Source of the DNA: Monocercomonoides exilis
Lineage: Eukaryota > Preaxostyla > Oxymonadida > Polymastigidae
Length of the DNA stretch: 64,000 nt
Assembly (NCBI GenBank): GCA_001643675.2
Contig: LSRY02000022.1
Span: 444,001 to 508,000, forward strand
Direction: 5' to 3'
The notes under the pieces were generated by a model, which saw only the letters and a list, made by a program, of their open reading frames with translations, was not told where the DNA came from and ran no database searches. The number at the start of each line of letters is the position of its first letter. The stretch's first letter is position 1. Shown in pieces: positions 1-12,018 of this stretch. A program made the translations under genes and the position numbers.

Positions 1-31
1 TTTTGCTTATTAGGGTGACGCAGAGGTTTAT
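1..31. repeat. Terminus of a DNA transposon family (interior to the left)
   Basis: The motif GACGCAGAGGTTTA at 17-30 matches the outer end of a terminal sequence that recurs at 34261-34276 (GTCGCAGAGGCTTA), 30804-30817 (GTCGCAAAGGTTTA), in inverted form at 30962-30975 and 27515-27527, and in degraded form near 39704-39716. By orientation the element body would lie to the left, outside the window. Confidence 0.45.
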
Positions 32-541
32 TTATAAGAATACATAAAATAATTGAAAATGAATTTTTAAGCTTCGATATTTTTATTGTATTTTATGATC
101 AGAAGAAATATTGTTCTTGTTGAAACTGACCATGAAAGAAGATATGAATTTTAGAAAAATTAGTTCACATAAAAATTATGAAGAACAAAGTATTTTTCCA
201 AAGAGTGAAAACTGAATTTTGTTTCATATGATACAAATAATTTTTTATGTATTTTCAAGATTTCAGATGAATAGATTTTTTTGGCATCGAATGTTCAACC
301 TCATCATTAGACATTAATAATGGTGAATCAGCTATGGTGACGGAATTTGCATTTCCCACCAAAAATCGACATCTCCACTTCATTTGCAAAGTTAGTCAAT
401 CTGCATCACAAACGTGAGTGTAAGACCCAAATAGAATGCACATTCATCCATTATCATATTTTCATCGTATAATTCGAATTCAAACGTTTTGAAAGAATCT
501 ATGTCTTAAGATCTTGAGATTTTTTCGTTCAAATATATTCT

Positions 542-1680
542 TTGACTATAAAAAGCAGCGAACAAAACAATAATTGTTCCTCTGACAATGATAGAGATGC
601 AATTGAACTCAGTCGAGCGAAAACAGATAAACATAAATTGTGTGTTATTAATTCCTATTTCGATAATTGCCGATGTTATTGCTATGATAATGGTGACGGA
701 GGCGCAATTATACATGGAATTGAACAGATCAAATAATAATTTCAAATTTTCTATTCTGCACGTTGAATTCAATGCTCATTAGAGGTGCAATTTGTTTTCA
801 AATTAGTAGTTACAATTACAGAACACTGTTTAATTACTGTTTTTTTTATAATCTGTACATTGCATGGCCACGATATTGCTATCCATAATTCAACGTCAAA
901 CAACATTGATTCCACCTTCAATTCCGCCAGCAAACTCCAAACACAGTCAGCTCAAATTTCAACTCAGCTGTTGATAAAAGCGAATGACTTTTTAATGAAG
1001 GTGGAAGAATTGGATTTGTTCATTCAACTGATTCGCACCCAGATGTCATTGATACATGCACATGTGGACTTGACAAAAGCTATCCGTGACGCACGATAGC
1101 TGTTGTTTGACTCAACTGATTTCAGGCTTTGAAACTGATATCGAAATACTCACAGGAACGATCACAGAAACCAAGAAAGTGGATTGTGGAATTAACACTT
1201 TCACAATATATGGCCAAAGGGATTTGAGTTCAACAGTTCAAATAGAATTCGAAGCATCTGGGTTGTCTCTATTTTCAGTTTCAACTAGTGCATTGACTAT
1301 CAGAGGTTTTATTTTTGTTCATGACCCGGTTCATCCGAATAACCGTGAGTCAAGGCTATTTGAGATTACTGGAGCAGGAGAGATGCATATAAGTGGACTG
1401 AACATATCTGTTGGGAGCGGACAATCATCAGAAACAGCATTTTCTACAGAGCTGATAAATGTTCAGAATGGGACGTTTCAAATGGAAAACATGAACTGGG
1501 CCAAAACATACTCGACTGCTTCCCAGATTTGCTTTCATCAACAAAAGAAATTTCATTGATGATTTCTGGCTATGCCTTTGATGGGAAAGAAAGAACAATT
1601 ATGAGTCATTTTATGGCAATCGGATTAGAAAGAAAAAGATGAACGCACAGAATCATTAGTCAAATTTGATAATAAATGAG
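542..1680 (+). pseudogene. Decayed beta-helix surface protein fragment
   Basis: Several plus-strand reading frames, broken by stops and frame changes, together read as part of a large surface protein. Visible pieces are a beta-helix type turn (SYFDNCRCYCYDNGDGGAI, about 650-710), a CFF...GHDI block (about 840-885), and a CTCGLDKSYP block near 1045-1090, where a TGA falls at the expected Cys of a CG...PC.TI motif. A longer stretch at 1120-1559 has alternating beta-strand character. The 1120-1450 part is paralogous to 32320-32610, which carries the same ETDIEIL...TITET pattern. No signal peptide or transmembrane tail is visible. It is one of about six related loci in the window. The decay is read directly from the sequence; the surface location is inferred from relatives. 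Confidence 0.6.
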
Positions 1681-1853
1681 AAGATACTCTTTCATTGCAT
1701 CTATTGGTTGGCATATCGAGTCTGATCGGAGTGTTCCTCGCGAAGAAGCCAGGAGCCTAGAAGAGCCAAATGCACAAAATCGGAAGACGGAGTTTCAGAA
1801 TGTGAAGCGGCAGTTCCAGCGCAGCGCAGAAGAAAACAGTTTCAACGAAAACC

Positions 1854-4800
1854 TCAATTCCTGCAAATAGAAAATTCCATACTCGTTGGAATGCTGGCAA
1901 AGATGACGGGCGAAGTAACACAAAACTTCACTGTTTTCATCCTCAAAGAATCCCATTTGTTCACAAGCACGCAATGCGAAAATGAAAACATTTCAATCGT
2001 CTTTTTCCAGTTGCACAACCTCCTCAATAACTGCGTCGTCATATTTCTCCTCTGCCTCAATTCCTGCTCCAAAACGCAAAAATTTCCCATCTGACTCCAA
2101 ACATCCATTTCATATTCTCGTTCATATTCGCTCCAAATTTTCTTCTCTTAACTCTCTTCCAGAATCGCATTGGTTTCCATTTGATTTTTTTCTTTCAGAT
2201 GAAATATTCGCCTTCAGCTGATTTGGAAAATATGGAGGAGTCACATACTACTCCTCCTTTTTCCTCTTCCTGTTCTTTCTCCTCCATCGCTGCAAGCTCC
2301 ACCAAAATCCACGCCATTTGGTGCAACTCTAACCACTCTAAATTCTTTGCCACAACCTATGACACAGCCTTCACCGGCAGTTTCAACCAGATCTCAACCC
2401 TTGCACCCACCTACACACACGAAAAAACCGGCTCACTGTCGTCCAGCTCCGGTTCAACAGCGCAAAGTGATGATTCACCTTCTTCACAACTGCTCTGTTC
2501 TCAGACACATCCAGATGCGCTCATCGGGAAGCAGCATCGTACACATCCGGCAACTGCTGGCACAGCGCAAAGAAGTCGTTGCGCTGGAACACCTCAAGCA
2601 CAGACGAAAATGATAGAAAACAACACACAAACGACCGTTACACTTTCAGACAGACCGGCAGCTGCTGCACTGGATATGTCTGGACTTCGCGCAAGAAGAA
2701 GAAATTCAAACTTAAAGTCTGCGATGCACATGATAACGAAGGGGACTCAGTTGATGTTTCTCAACTGCGCATCTCATCTTGCTGCACTTTTATCTACTAC
2801 TTCCGCTTCGCTGTTTCTTCCCCTCATAAGTTCATCAAAGATTCAAGAAACATAAACATTTCGGCCTCCCCTTTCTCCGGATGCATCCCCTCAATCTCCG
2901 CAAAATGTTTCAAGGTCCTCTTGCGCAACTTCCCTTCATGCACCGTGTAGATGCATTTCTTGCAAATCCGAAACAAAGCCATCAGGAAGTTCTCGCTCTC
3001 CTCCATCGACTGCTGAGACAGCATTTCTCAATTCTTCAATGGGTTGAAGAACAGGAAGAGCGAAAGCTCGTCTCCAGTGAACTCCTCCCCCACAAACTTC
3101 CCAAACAGCAACATTTGCACAAAGTCCTTCGGGAACAGCTCCACATCGTAGATCATCGCTCATCGTGCAGCCTTGCTCTTCTTCTCCTCTGAGTTCTTTT
3201 CCGTAAAACACATGAACACAAAGTTCACAAACTCCCGCACACACATCTCTGCCCCGGCCAGGGTCTGTCTCGGTCTTATCTCAGTAAATCCCCCGAATCT
3301 TCTGAATCTTTCTCGCAAGCAACAATTGCCGCACTATCTTAAGCAATTTCAGCAGACGCTGCATCGACACAGATCACAGCTACGCGGGAGGCATGTATAG
3401 AACATTCGCCGTTTCATACGCAACCTGCCCCAGAAACCCAAACGCTTTACTCATCATCCGCTCCATCGCCGTCGGCACCTCCAGCAAAGATTCACCACCT
3501 GTTCCAGACAACCCTGCCCCGTTTACGATCGACAAATTCACAGACCACTCCGATTCCTCAAAGTCTCAATCAGTCTTCCGCATAAGAAGCAAAAACAGCT
3601 GCTGCACAACATTCGTCTTCACTTCCCCTTTCTTTTCACCTGTTGGAACTGCAGTTGATATCCATTCTTCCCACTCTCTTTTCGGATCTCAGTGTGGAAA
3701 CAGATAATCTTACACAGCGTACTCGTATTTCTTTCTTCTGCCATTTCACACTCCTCTGCCCCGTATCTCCGATCCCACCAAAGCTCCCTCATTCCATCTT
3801 CTCTTTCAGCTACTTCGCATTCTCAGTCAGATGCTCTTCTGTCTCTTCATGTATGGTCTTCATTTTCTTCTGCTTATCTTTTTATTCTTGAATCGTTTGA
3901 TTTTTCCAGTCAAAAAGGATATCCCCACTTTCACAGCAAACACCTTCAAGTTCTGGTCTCACCAAAGCATCACAACACCGTTGTCACCGATGTTCACTAC
4001 AAACTTCCACTGTTTCTGTTCACACAGTCCAAATAGAATAATCAACGAAAGCGAAGATGGTACCATCCTGCGAAACAGAGAGACAAGCAAAGAAAACGTG
4101 GCAAAATGATTCCCCTTCACAGCCGACGACATCTCATTTTTTCCGTTCACATTCCTGCACTGTATTTCTTTGTCTGGCGCTTCTTCTCCTTCTCAATCTT
4201 TCCACCAATCAACTCCACCTTCTCCTTCATCTCCACCAGCTGCTCCTGCAGCTCCATAGCCTCATTCACCTCTGCGCTGTGCTTTTCTCTCAGCTCCAGA
4301 TTCTTCATCTGATTCGTCCGGATAATCTTGTCTATCTCCTCCAGCTTCTCTATCTGTCCTTCAATCCGCTTCACTTCATTCACCCATTATTCTCCTTCTT
4401 CTTCATCTGCTCCTTATCCTTTTCCTATTTCTTCTTTTCTTTTCCATTCTCTTCCTATTTCTTCCTTGTATTTTGCCATCGTTACAGCTGCTGGAGACAG
4501 AACCGCATCCTCCATCCTCAACCTCGCCTTCTTCATCGCCTTCTTCTCGGCTTCTTCCTCGCATAGCATACTCCTATCCCACGCCCAATCACCTCATCAT
4601 CAATCTTTATTATGAAACGCATCGGCTGCAGTGATAAAAACTCCATCAACACAATCGCACACGGAAACGGCGAATAGATAAACAGATCATAGATCTACGG
4701 CAACGCATTCACATCTGCTGCTGCAAAGATCCGCTTGCTCCCCGACTTCGTGTCCACCGACGCTGCAAGAGACGGAAGCGGGGCCACCAGCGGAACCGAA

Positions 4801-5030
4801 AGCATCACTAAAAGAGCCTCATCGGAGGCACACACCACTCCCATGCAGCACCGCCGTTCGCACCACAACATATCCCGGCAGCGCCAGCGGTTACAGCAGC
4901 AGCTGCAGCGACAGCGGCATGTGCCACCAATACACCCCAGCCACATCAGGCACCAAAATTCGCAGTCACCTTTCGATGTCGTCCATTGCTGCTGCCGACA
5001 GGTTTTATGCAGCCACAGCTGATGTATTGG
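1854..5030 (-). pseudogene. Decayed unknown gene (family 2, copy 1), Ala/Leu-rich then coiled-coil
   Basis: The minus strand gives protein-like pieces in shifting frames. From its 5' end there is an AMDDIER...VAGVYWWHM segment near 4920-4990. A hydrophobic stretch follows (ALLVMLSVPLVAPLPSLAA, about 4755-4810), then DTKSGSKRIFAAADVNALP (about 4695-4755). A clear coiled coil lies at 4147-4383 (MNEVKRIEGQIEKLEEIDK...). Helical pieces lie at about 2824-3170 (YDVELFPKDFVQMLL; MLSQQSMEESENFLMALFR). Stops and frame changes separate them, so it is not an intact gene. The first third is homologous to plus-strand 38590-39360, which carries the same GYVV.R.AVL.G and TKSGSK motifs. I do not recognise the family. 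The plus-strand frames here are antisense shadows. Confidence 0.5.
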
Positions 5031-5213
5031 ACGAATCAATATCCGGCACATATTATGATAAATACTTATCCCCTTCTTCTTCTTTAATAGGGATATCGGT
5101 AAGGGAAGATTTGAATAAGTGATAGGTGTGCTGCTCTTATTAAAGAAAACAATGAAAGTTAAAACAAACGAAGCAAATTGCAGTTTGATGTATGGTAACA
5201 GTTTAAAATACAC

Positions 5214-6163
5214 TTAGTATTCATTTTCATTCCTTTATTGTCTCATTTTCAAAAATAAATAAAAACTAAAAATAAAGATTATTAATTGTGTTATTTTTTG
5301 CTTGAATGCATTTCAATCATAAATTCTTTAAAGTTGAAATAATAATAAGTTTTTAACAAATTGTCAAAGTGCACTTTTTGCTATATTAATAGCCTCAAAG
5401 TTGAAAAATAAAAATAATTAAAATTTCAAAATCAACAGATATGAAGCTAATAAAAAATATATTCATTTGCTCAATGAGGTTATATTGATTAATATCGTTG
5501 CTGTTCAAATGAAAGATTTGAAAAAATCGTTGTGTTGAAAAAGATAAAAGGAAAAACTTAAAATTTACGTATTTCACTTAAACAACAAAAATAAACAATA
5601 AAATACTTCAAGTTATGTGTTCATCGGTTTGTGTCAACAAATATTATTGCAAATAATAAAACGTCAAACTCTTCCATAGAGAAAAAAAGAGTGCATAAAT
5701 TATTTAATAAATTATTACGGTTTACAAATATATCGTCCTAACTTTTTGTGGGATAGATCAGGATAAAAAAAAGTGATTTTTCAAAAATTTTCACCCATTT
5801 ATGTGCTCAAAAATTGTAATTGTATTGTAAATTCGAATTATTATTGGTTGATATCTGAAACTTAAGAACTCTGAGACTTTATTTCATTTTTTGAACAATG
5901 ATTTTAGGCATACACTATTAGTTTCAAATTTTGTTTTTCATTCTTGAAAAGTTGAAAAATTTATTAAACGAAACAATCGTTTTTAGATGAAAATTTGAAA
6001 TTCAACAAGCATCAATCTATTTATCTGAATATTATTGAATTTTTCATGGAAACTTTAAAGATTTTAAATTGTTTGAAAAGTTTTTGTTTAAAAGTTTTCT
6101 TTTTTTAATTGCTTTTACGAAAGAGCAATTCAGCTTCTTCCTTTAAAGCTATAACTTTTTTTG
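5214..6163. other. AT-rich intergenic stretch
   Basis: No convincing coding sequence, RNA gene or repeat structure is seen. Base composition is strongly AT-rich with homopolymer A and T runs. Confidence 0.6.
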
Positions 6164-6477
6164 GCAAATTCGCGTTATATCGGACATCGAAAAATTGATT
6201 TTATTGTTGATAGAAATGTTTATCAATCAAATATATTCATGTTTCGGTGATTCAAATAGCGCGGAAGTTAGTCAAAATCAGGTTTTTAATTTTTCTTTTT
6301 TCAAAAAATTATAATTGTGGGTCAATGAAAAAAGTCGAAAAATCGAAAAAATTGACACAGTTATTATTCACCCTCTCGTTCTGATAAATCTGCACAATCG
6401 GACAATCCCAAGCCATCACTTTTCGGAATAATTAAACTTATGTGATAATAAAAAAATTAATAAATTAAAAATGAAAA

Positions 6478-6556
6478 AAAAGTACTTGGTGGGATTCGAA
6501 CCATAGACCATTCCATTAACACAAGAAAAATCCTAACCATACAATCAGTGCTTCAC
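6478..6556 (-). pseudogene. tRNA-like pseudogene or tRNA-derived SINE head
   Basis: The complement strand carries a perfect Pol III B-box type sequence, GGTTCGAATCC (6492-6502), preceded by an A-box-like TATGGTTAGGAT (about 6531-6542). It is followed by a T7 tract typical of a Pol III terminator (about 6474-6480, on the complement). Acceptor-like 7-mers pair in about five of seven positions. The T-stem and anticodon stem do not pair properly and no anticodon can be assigned. It is therefore a degenerate tRNA relic rather than a working gene. Confidence 0.35.
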
Positions 6557-6594
6557 ACTGAAAGATTCTATTCAAAAATTTTCTTTTATTTTTA

Positions 6595-6655
6595 ACCCTA
6601 ACCCTAAAACAAAACAAACCCTAAAAAGTTGATTCAAATGCAAACCCTAACCCTA
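6595..6655. repeat. Interstitial telomere-like CCCTAA tracts
   Basis: Two double CCCTAA units (about 6597-6608 and 6643-6654) with a single CCCTAA between them (about 6621) lie within 61 bases. TTAGGG-type telomeres are known in oxymonads. Single CCCTAA or TTAGGG motifs also occur near 11743, 11767, 54504, 54583 and 54627. These could be relics of break healing, or chance in AT-rich DNA for the single ones. Confidence 0.5.
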
Positions 6656-6707
6656 AAGCCACAGTTGAAACGAAAATTGATAGAGAAATGAAAAAAAAAT
6701 ATATATA

Positions 6708-9245
6708 CAGTCAGTGCCAAAGCCGATCCTTGGTGCGAAACCCGATCCTTTAAAATATGCTAATATCGAAAATTTTGAAAATAAATTCTCATCAACGCAT
6801 TTCAAAAAATAAAAACATGATAAATTAACACAATAATCATCATTAATCTATGTTTAGCAATTATGAAATCACAAGTCAATGAAATGATTGATGAAATAGA
6901 AAAGAACGAATATTTTCATTTTAAATTATCATATAAGGAAAAAATGAGATCATATTTGAGTTATTGAAAGAAATTGACACAAAAAACGATGATTAATATC
7001 AAAAAATGCAAAATGTTTTCATTAAAAGCATTTATCAAAATTATCAATTTGATCATGACCCATATAACATGAGCAACAAAACATATCTCTCTCCTCTTCA
7101 ACTTCATCGCGAACTTGCATCCAGCAAATATCGTTCCATTCCTTCAACAACGAAAAAATATTTGCAATTCGAAATGATTATTCACTGAAATGGCAAACTG
7201 CGGTGAATGAAAAACTTATATCCAAAGGAGCTTGGTTCAGGGAAATCAAAGCACAAAAGGAAGGAAGGGATGTTTGAGTTGATGGGCATCCTTTAACCAT
7301 CAATTCACGACAGCTCGAAACAATAGAAAATCAAGTTCTTGTGAAGTTGTCGGAACAGGAAACTGTTAGAGTGCATGACGTTCAAAACATGGTTTGATTC
7401 GTTTTTGACTTTTTTTTTTATATATACATTATTATGAGTGCGTGGATATTCTCGAAAAGGATTCTACAGATGAAAACGAGCCAAGAAAAATAAACGAAAA
7501 ATATGCATACAAGTTGCTAAAAAGAAGTGAAATTATTCATGCTGCAATTTCAAGGCCAACTGACATTTCAAAAATTGCGGCTCAATCGCCAGAGAATGTC
7601 AGACAATGGTTTGAAGAATTGTCTGAGGATATTAGCAGGAATAACATTGATTCATCGAGTATATTTAATTTTGATGAAACCTCATTGAATTTGAATGAAA
7701 GTTCAAGCAAACTAATTGTTTGCCTGAAAAATCAAATTCCTCCGTCTTCTCCAGCTCCTCCGAAAGTGCCAAATTCAACGTTGTGCTTATGTGTATGTGC
7801 GGATGGATCCTCTCCAAGAAAATTTCTTCTTTGGCCGACAAAACGTTTACCCGAAGAATTTTCTAAACTTACGTCTTTCGATATTGAAGTTCTTCCTTCA
7901 TCATCTGGATGGATTACAAAAGAGATTTTCAGGAGCATCATGATCAACAGCTGGATTCCCTGGATCGTGTTCAAAGTTAAGCCAACCACTACACATAAAG
8001 CCCTGTTCTTGATGGATAATCATATTTCTCATGCAGATGATTCTGTTTCAAGATCGGCTGAGGAACACAACATAATAATAATATTCTTTCCTCCCAACAT
8101 GACTCATCTTTTACAGCCATGTGATTCATGCATCTTCTCTCGTTTGAAAACAACGCTTTATAACAAGTTCCAAATTCCTTCTCCGTTTTCAATCCATTCA
8201 TACTGAGCATCACTTGCGGACACTCTCCCTGAAGCAGTAGCTGCAGCAACAATGCCTTCCACAATCAAATCAGCTTTCATTAAAAGTGGAGTTTGGCCTG
8301 TTGCTGCCGCCCCAGTTTTGGAACGCATATCTGGATCACCAATACAGAATCTCAAATGCAATTCTGAAACTTCTGTTTCATCCCGAGATTGGAGAGAAGA
8401 GTTGTTTGGGAAATATTCTCCTCAAAGCGACAAACAATTATCTTCTTCACAACCTTCAAAGCATTCATCTGTGAAAGATTCTGCAATAACAAAAGAACCG
8501 ACAACATTGATCGTTAATCACAGAAAATTTTCGACCGACGAAAATTCCACTGAAGGAAAAACATCAAAAGAAGCTAATGAGATGGATGAATCTGAGCTAA
8601 TGAAACAAATTGAAGCAACAAAAGAGCATTTACATTTTCTTCAAAAGCAGCTTGAGAAAATTGGAAAACCAACTTCATCTTCTTCTGAAAAGAAACGAAA
8701 GAATAAACATAGTCGACAAGAACTTAATGAATTGATGAATTTAGAACCTGCAAAGGAAAAAAAGGCTTCGAGAAAAAATGCAAAGAGAATGATTGAAATA
8801 CTTAAAGACGATGAAAAAGAAGTGAAATCAACTTCAAAAAATGAAAACAGAGATTTCGATCACCCTCCCAGAGAAATTTCTCCTTCATTTAATTCGAAAG
8901 AGAAACGCATTAGAGAAACATACTACTCAAAATTCAACTGCAGAATAAAACTCTAGCCTTCACATTATTTTGAAGAACAAACTAGAAGTTTTCTATTTGA
9001 AGAATTGCTTCATATCGATTATTTTTAACCATTCCAATAATAAAACAAAAACAAAATGTATTTTCTTTGTTTATTATTTCATTTGAAAATGACTAAATAT
9101 GTTGCCAAATACCTGGTTCCAAAGAATAGTTAAACACATTTTGTTTTTTGTTGAAGAAATATTAAACAACTTCGAAAAATGATCGCATTCTCTCTCTCTC
9201 TTTTGGTTCGGGTTTCGCACCAAGGATCGGCTTTGGCACCGACTG
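6708..9245 (+). mobile_element. pogo-type (Tc1/mariner superfamily) DNA transposon, 2538 bp
   Basis: Terminal inverted repeats of about 38 bp begin CAGTCAGTGCCAAAGCCGAT at 6708 and, on the complement, CAGTCGGTGCCAAAGCCGAT at 9245. They differ at one position over the first 38. TA dinucleotides flank both ends (6706-6707 and 9246-9247), the target duplication expected of Tc1/mariner/pogo elements. The interior encodes a DDE transposase interrupted by stops. The insertion lies inside an older inverted-repeat element (6164-9550). Confidence 0.9.
7006..8956 (+). pseudogene. Broken pogo/Tigger-like DDE transposase
   Basis: The 7442-8206 frame holds the catalytic core of the DDE_1 (CENP-B/pogo/jerky) family. 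The first Asp is in IFNFDETSLN (7663-7692), the second in LFLMDNHISHADD (about 8006-8044), and the third in MTHLLQPCDSCIFSRL (about 8099-8145). An in-frame TGA at 8204-8206 separates this from the continuation 8207-8956, which is in the same frame (IKSAFIKSGVWPV, then a charged Lys/Glu-rich tail). Upstream, 7190-7391 reads as transposase N-terminal sequence in another frame with an internal TGA near 7277. A possible intron (7392-7437) may join it to the core. The 7006-7188 frame may be a further N-terminal piece. With at least two premature stops it is probably inactive. It is the only coding content of the element. Confidence 0.82.
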
Positions 9246-9804
9246 TAATAGGTTTATTAAACTATTCCGTAAACTGTTCAAGTGAACACTCTTCATTAAA
9301 AATGCATAAATTCAATAAAAAACTGAAATTTTCATTTGTCTTGAAAAAGCTATTTTTGGACTTTATCTTTTTTTCGTTAACCCTAATCGGGAATTGACCC
9401 AAAATTGTAATATTTTCGAAACATTTTTTATTTTTGACAAAACGTTTTCCGCGCCTTAAAACTATTTTTAAAATGAATAAGATACACATTTAGGTATATC
9501 AGACGCAAAAAAACTGGAATTTTCGTTGTCCAATATAACGCGATTATGCCCTTTTTTTTCTTTTTCCATTTGAACGATCGTCAGGTGGGTAGGAATTATG
9601 TGCATAATGAATTTTGTTCCACGGAATACTTACAAATATTTTTTTCAACTTTTAAATAATTTTCTTTATTTTATTTTGCACAAGAATATATGAATATTAA
9701 TAATTCAATAACAAAAAAATTAAGAATTAAAGGTCTATTTTTCATATTTGCGAAAATTTTTGAGGCAGATTTAAAGTTTAACCCATTAGATATTATCAAA
9801 AGAG

Positions 9805-10912
9805 ATGGATCGTGAACAGTTACGTCACAAAAAAAAGGAAGTTGAGTCACACCTGAAAGTTTTATCAACTCCTGTGAAAAATGACGCTCCGACGAATTGG
9901 GCGTTGAGATGGATTACCGGACTTATTGCTGGACCTCTGTTTCTTTTTTCTTCTGTTTATGCTCCTTATCTCTTTGTTGTGCTTGCTTTGATTCTATGTA
10001 TTGTGGCCTATCTTGAATGGGATAATTTTATCCTTTGTTTGTTCCCTGAAGATCTTGAGAAACATCAAATTTTAAGAGTATTTTATGTAATTATCGGAAT
10101 CACACTTCCGCTTGCGGCTATTTTTACTGGTAGTTTTCATCCAGTTGCAGCAATGCTAATGGTGGCATTTTTTGCCTTGATATCATTTCATATCATTTTA
10201 GCTATGTTCACAAAGGTTTGTATTGCTTCTTAAAAATATAACACAAATTATAATGATTTTCAGCAAGATAGACTTTCTTCTGCAGGCTATAACCATTTCG
10301 CAAACCATCTTGTTGGAATCTTATGGATTGGAATGGGTGTATCATGCTTGATTTTACTTGTGAAAAAGCAGCCTGCGTTTGCTTTTCTTGGACTTGTGGT
10401 TTGCCTTTTTTTATTTTTCAAAAAATTTTTTACGAACTTTTTGAAGATTGGAATATTGTCGGACACTTGCGCAATGTTTGTTGGGAGATCGATTGGAAAG
10501 CACAAGATTTTTGTTGCGCTGAGCCCAAAGAAAACATGGGAAGGATTTTTCGGTGGAGTATTTGGATCAGGTCTATTTCTACATCTTTATAATCTATTTT
10601 TAATTTTAACGTTTTCTAAAACTAGTGATTTTATATTTTCTTGTTGTTTATTCATTTAGAGACAAATGGAGTGCAGCAGTTAATATATCTTGGCAGCCTC
10701 TTGCGGTTGTTTGCATTTTAGCTGGATTTGTGGGGCAGTTCGGAGATCTTGCACAAAGCTACTTTAAGCGCATTGCAATGATTAAAGATAGTGGAGTGTT
10801 TTTTCCTGGGCATGGAGGCGTTCTTGACAGAGTGTGTGGACATTTATGCATTGCTCAATTTTTGTATTTTGCAACACAGTTTCCGGTAATAAAGGAGCAA
10901 TGTGGCAATTAA
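9805..10912 (+). CDS. CDP-diacylglycerol synthase (phosphatidate cytidylyltransferase)
   Basis: The gene has three exons: 9805-10215, 10264-10570 and 10662-10912. The introns are 48 and 91 bp with GT-AG ends, giving 322 residues. The enzyme makes CDP-diacylglycerol from CTP and phosphatidic acid in the ER membrane, the entry to phosphatidylinositol and other phospholipids. Evidence is a chain of hydrophobic membrane segments, the block [19 protein letters not shown] followed by [12 protein letters not shown] in exon 2, and the family signature [20 protein letters not shown] continuing GGVLDR in exon 3. The start at 9805 gives a short charged N-terminus before the first membrane helix, typical of eukaryotic members but shorter than in animals. 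One oddity is DRVCG at the end of the signature, where most members have DR-x-D. The exon 3 junction was chosen to keep frame (GGATCAG/AC). The reading frame is intact and no stop interrupts the exons. Confidence 0.93.
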
Positions 10913-12018
10913 AAATTTAGTACTTGAATTTTTATCGAATTGATTGTCTATTTATATTATTGTTTAAGTTTTTTTATCAACTTCACAGAATTAGAATTCT
11001 GTGATAAAGACTTTGGGTGGCTTTCAGATGTTTATGTTTTTTCTAAAAATAATTTAATCTCGATAAGTTAAAGTTGTAATCTCTGATAACTTTCTAACTT
11101 ATTAAACATCACTTATTCAAGAAAAATTTGGAAAAATAAAAAATTACTGTTTCAATTTATCTAGCCCATGAGTTATATTTAACGAAAGTTTTTTTGAATT
11201 TGAATTTTGCATTTGAAATGGTTTCGTGAAAAGGGTGTGTATTCGAATATGCTTGTATCTGTTTTTCCTCATAGAGGAGTTTTGACAAAAATTAATCTTG
11301 AAAAGTTATGAAAATTTCTTTTGAGTTTTTTTACAAGAGTTTTCGAAGAGTTTGTTTTCGAAACAAAAGAATAAAAGTTGATAGAGTTATTTGTTGTGCA
11401 GCAATGATAAGGGCATTTAAGCAATCGCTTGATTTGTGAATTTTTCCTGTTTCTTGTACTCAAAAGCTTATCTTTCACTTCACAATATTGTATTATCTTA
11501 CGAAACCAATGTTGCTTCAATAAAACAAAAATTTTCAATCCCTTTCTGGTGAAAAAGAATTTTGGTAAGAGTGGACTCAACCGACACCCTAAAATTAACA
11601 TGCATAATCATCTTTCCAACATATTTAATAATAAATATTAAATATGTTCAAATTTTATTTGGAAAAATAACTAAATTCAAATATTAAAAATCATCTTCTT
11701 TCTTATCATTAATTAACAAAAAAATAGGATTTTTCAGGTAAACCCTAACTTTTTTACCTTTTCGTAACCCTAGCAAATAAAACGCGAAAACAACAAGTCA
11801 TATAACACTAAAAAATCTTCAATTCAGAGCTTGTTTAAGAAAAGAAATAACATAAACTTAAATATAATGGGCGTGATCAAAATAGGTGTCGATTGATACC
11901 ACTTTTTCCAGAATTTTTAATGAAATTCATGTGCTTGCATTTTTCATATTTGTTTAAAAAAATACTTCTCCTGAGCTTTACCGGAAAAAATCTAAAAAAC
12001 GTTATGAAATCTTTCGAG
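10913..12018. other. Intergenic AT-rich DNA
   Basis: No gene is recognised. Two CCCTAA motifs occur near 11743 and 11767. The stretch 11884-11911 (ATAGGTGTCGATTGATACCA) resembles the terminus of the 312-bp inverted repeat at 22182 and may be a degraded end of that element family. Confidence 0.5.

Larger units (their letters stand above)
6164..9550. mobile_element. Older inverted-repeat element that hosts the pogo-type transposon
   Basis: Left sequence GGCAAATTCGCGTTATATCG (from 6164) is matched in inverted orientation by the right end at 9518-9550, whose reverse complement begins GGCATAATCGCGTTATATTG. About 28 of 33 positions agree. Weaker inverted similarity continues inward: GTGGGTCAAT near 6316-6325 pairs with ATTGACCC near 9394, and GCGCGGAA near 6259 pairs with its complement near 9450. 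The terminal sequence resembles pogo/Tc1-type ends. The younger element at 6708-9245 lies within. Exact boundaries and any target duplication are not certain. Confidence 0.5.

Noticed and set aside
1982-4615. Many plus-strand Ser/His/Leu-rich frames
   Set aside because: They are antisense to protein-like minus-strand pieces with a coiled coil and are typical shadow frames.
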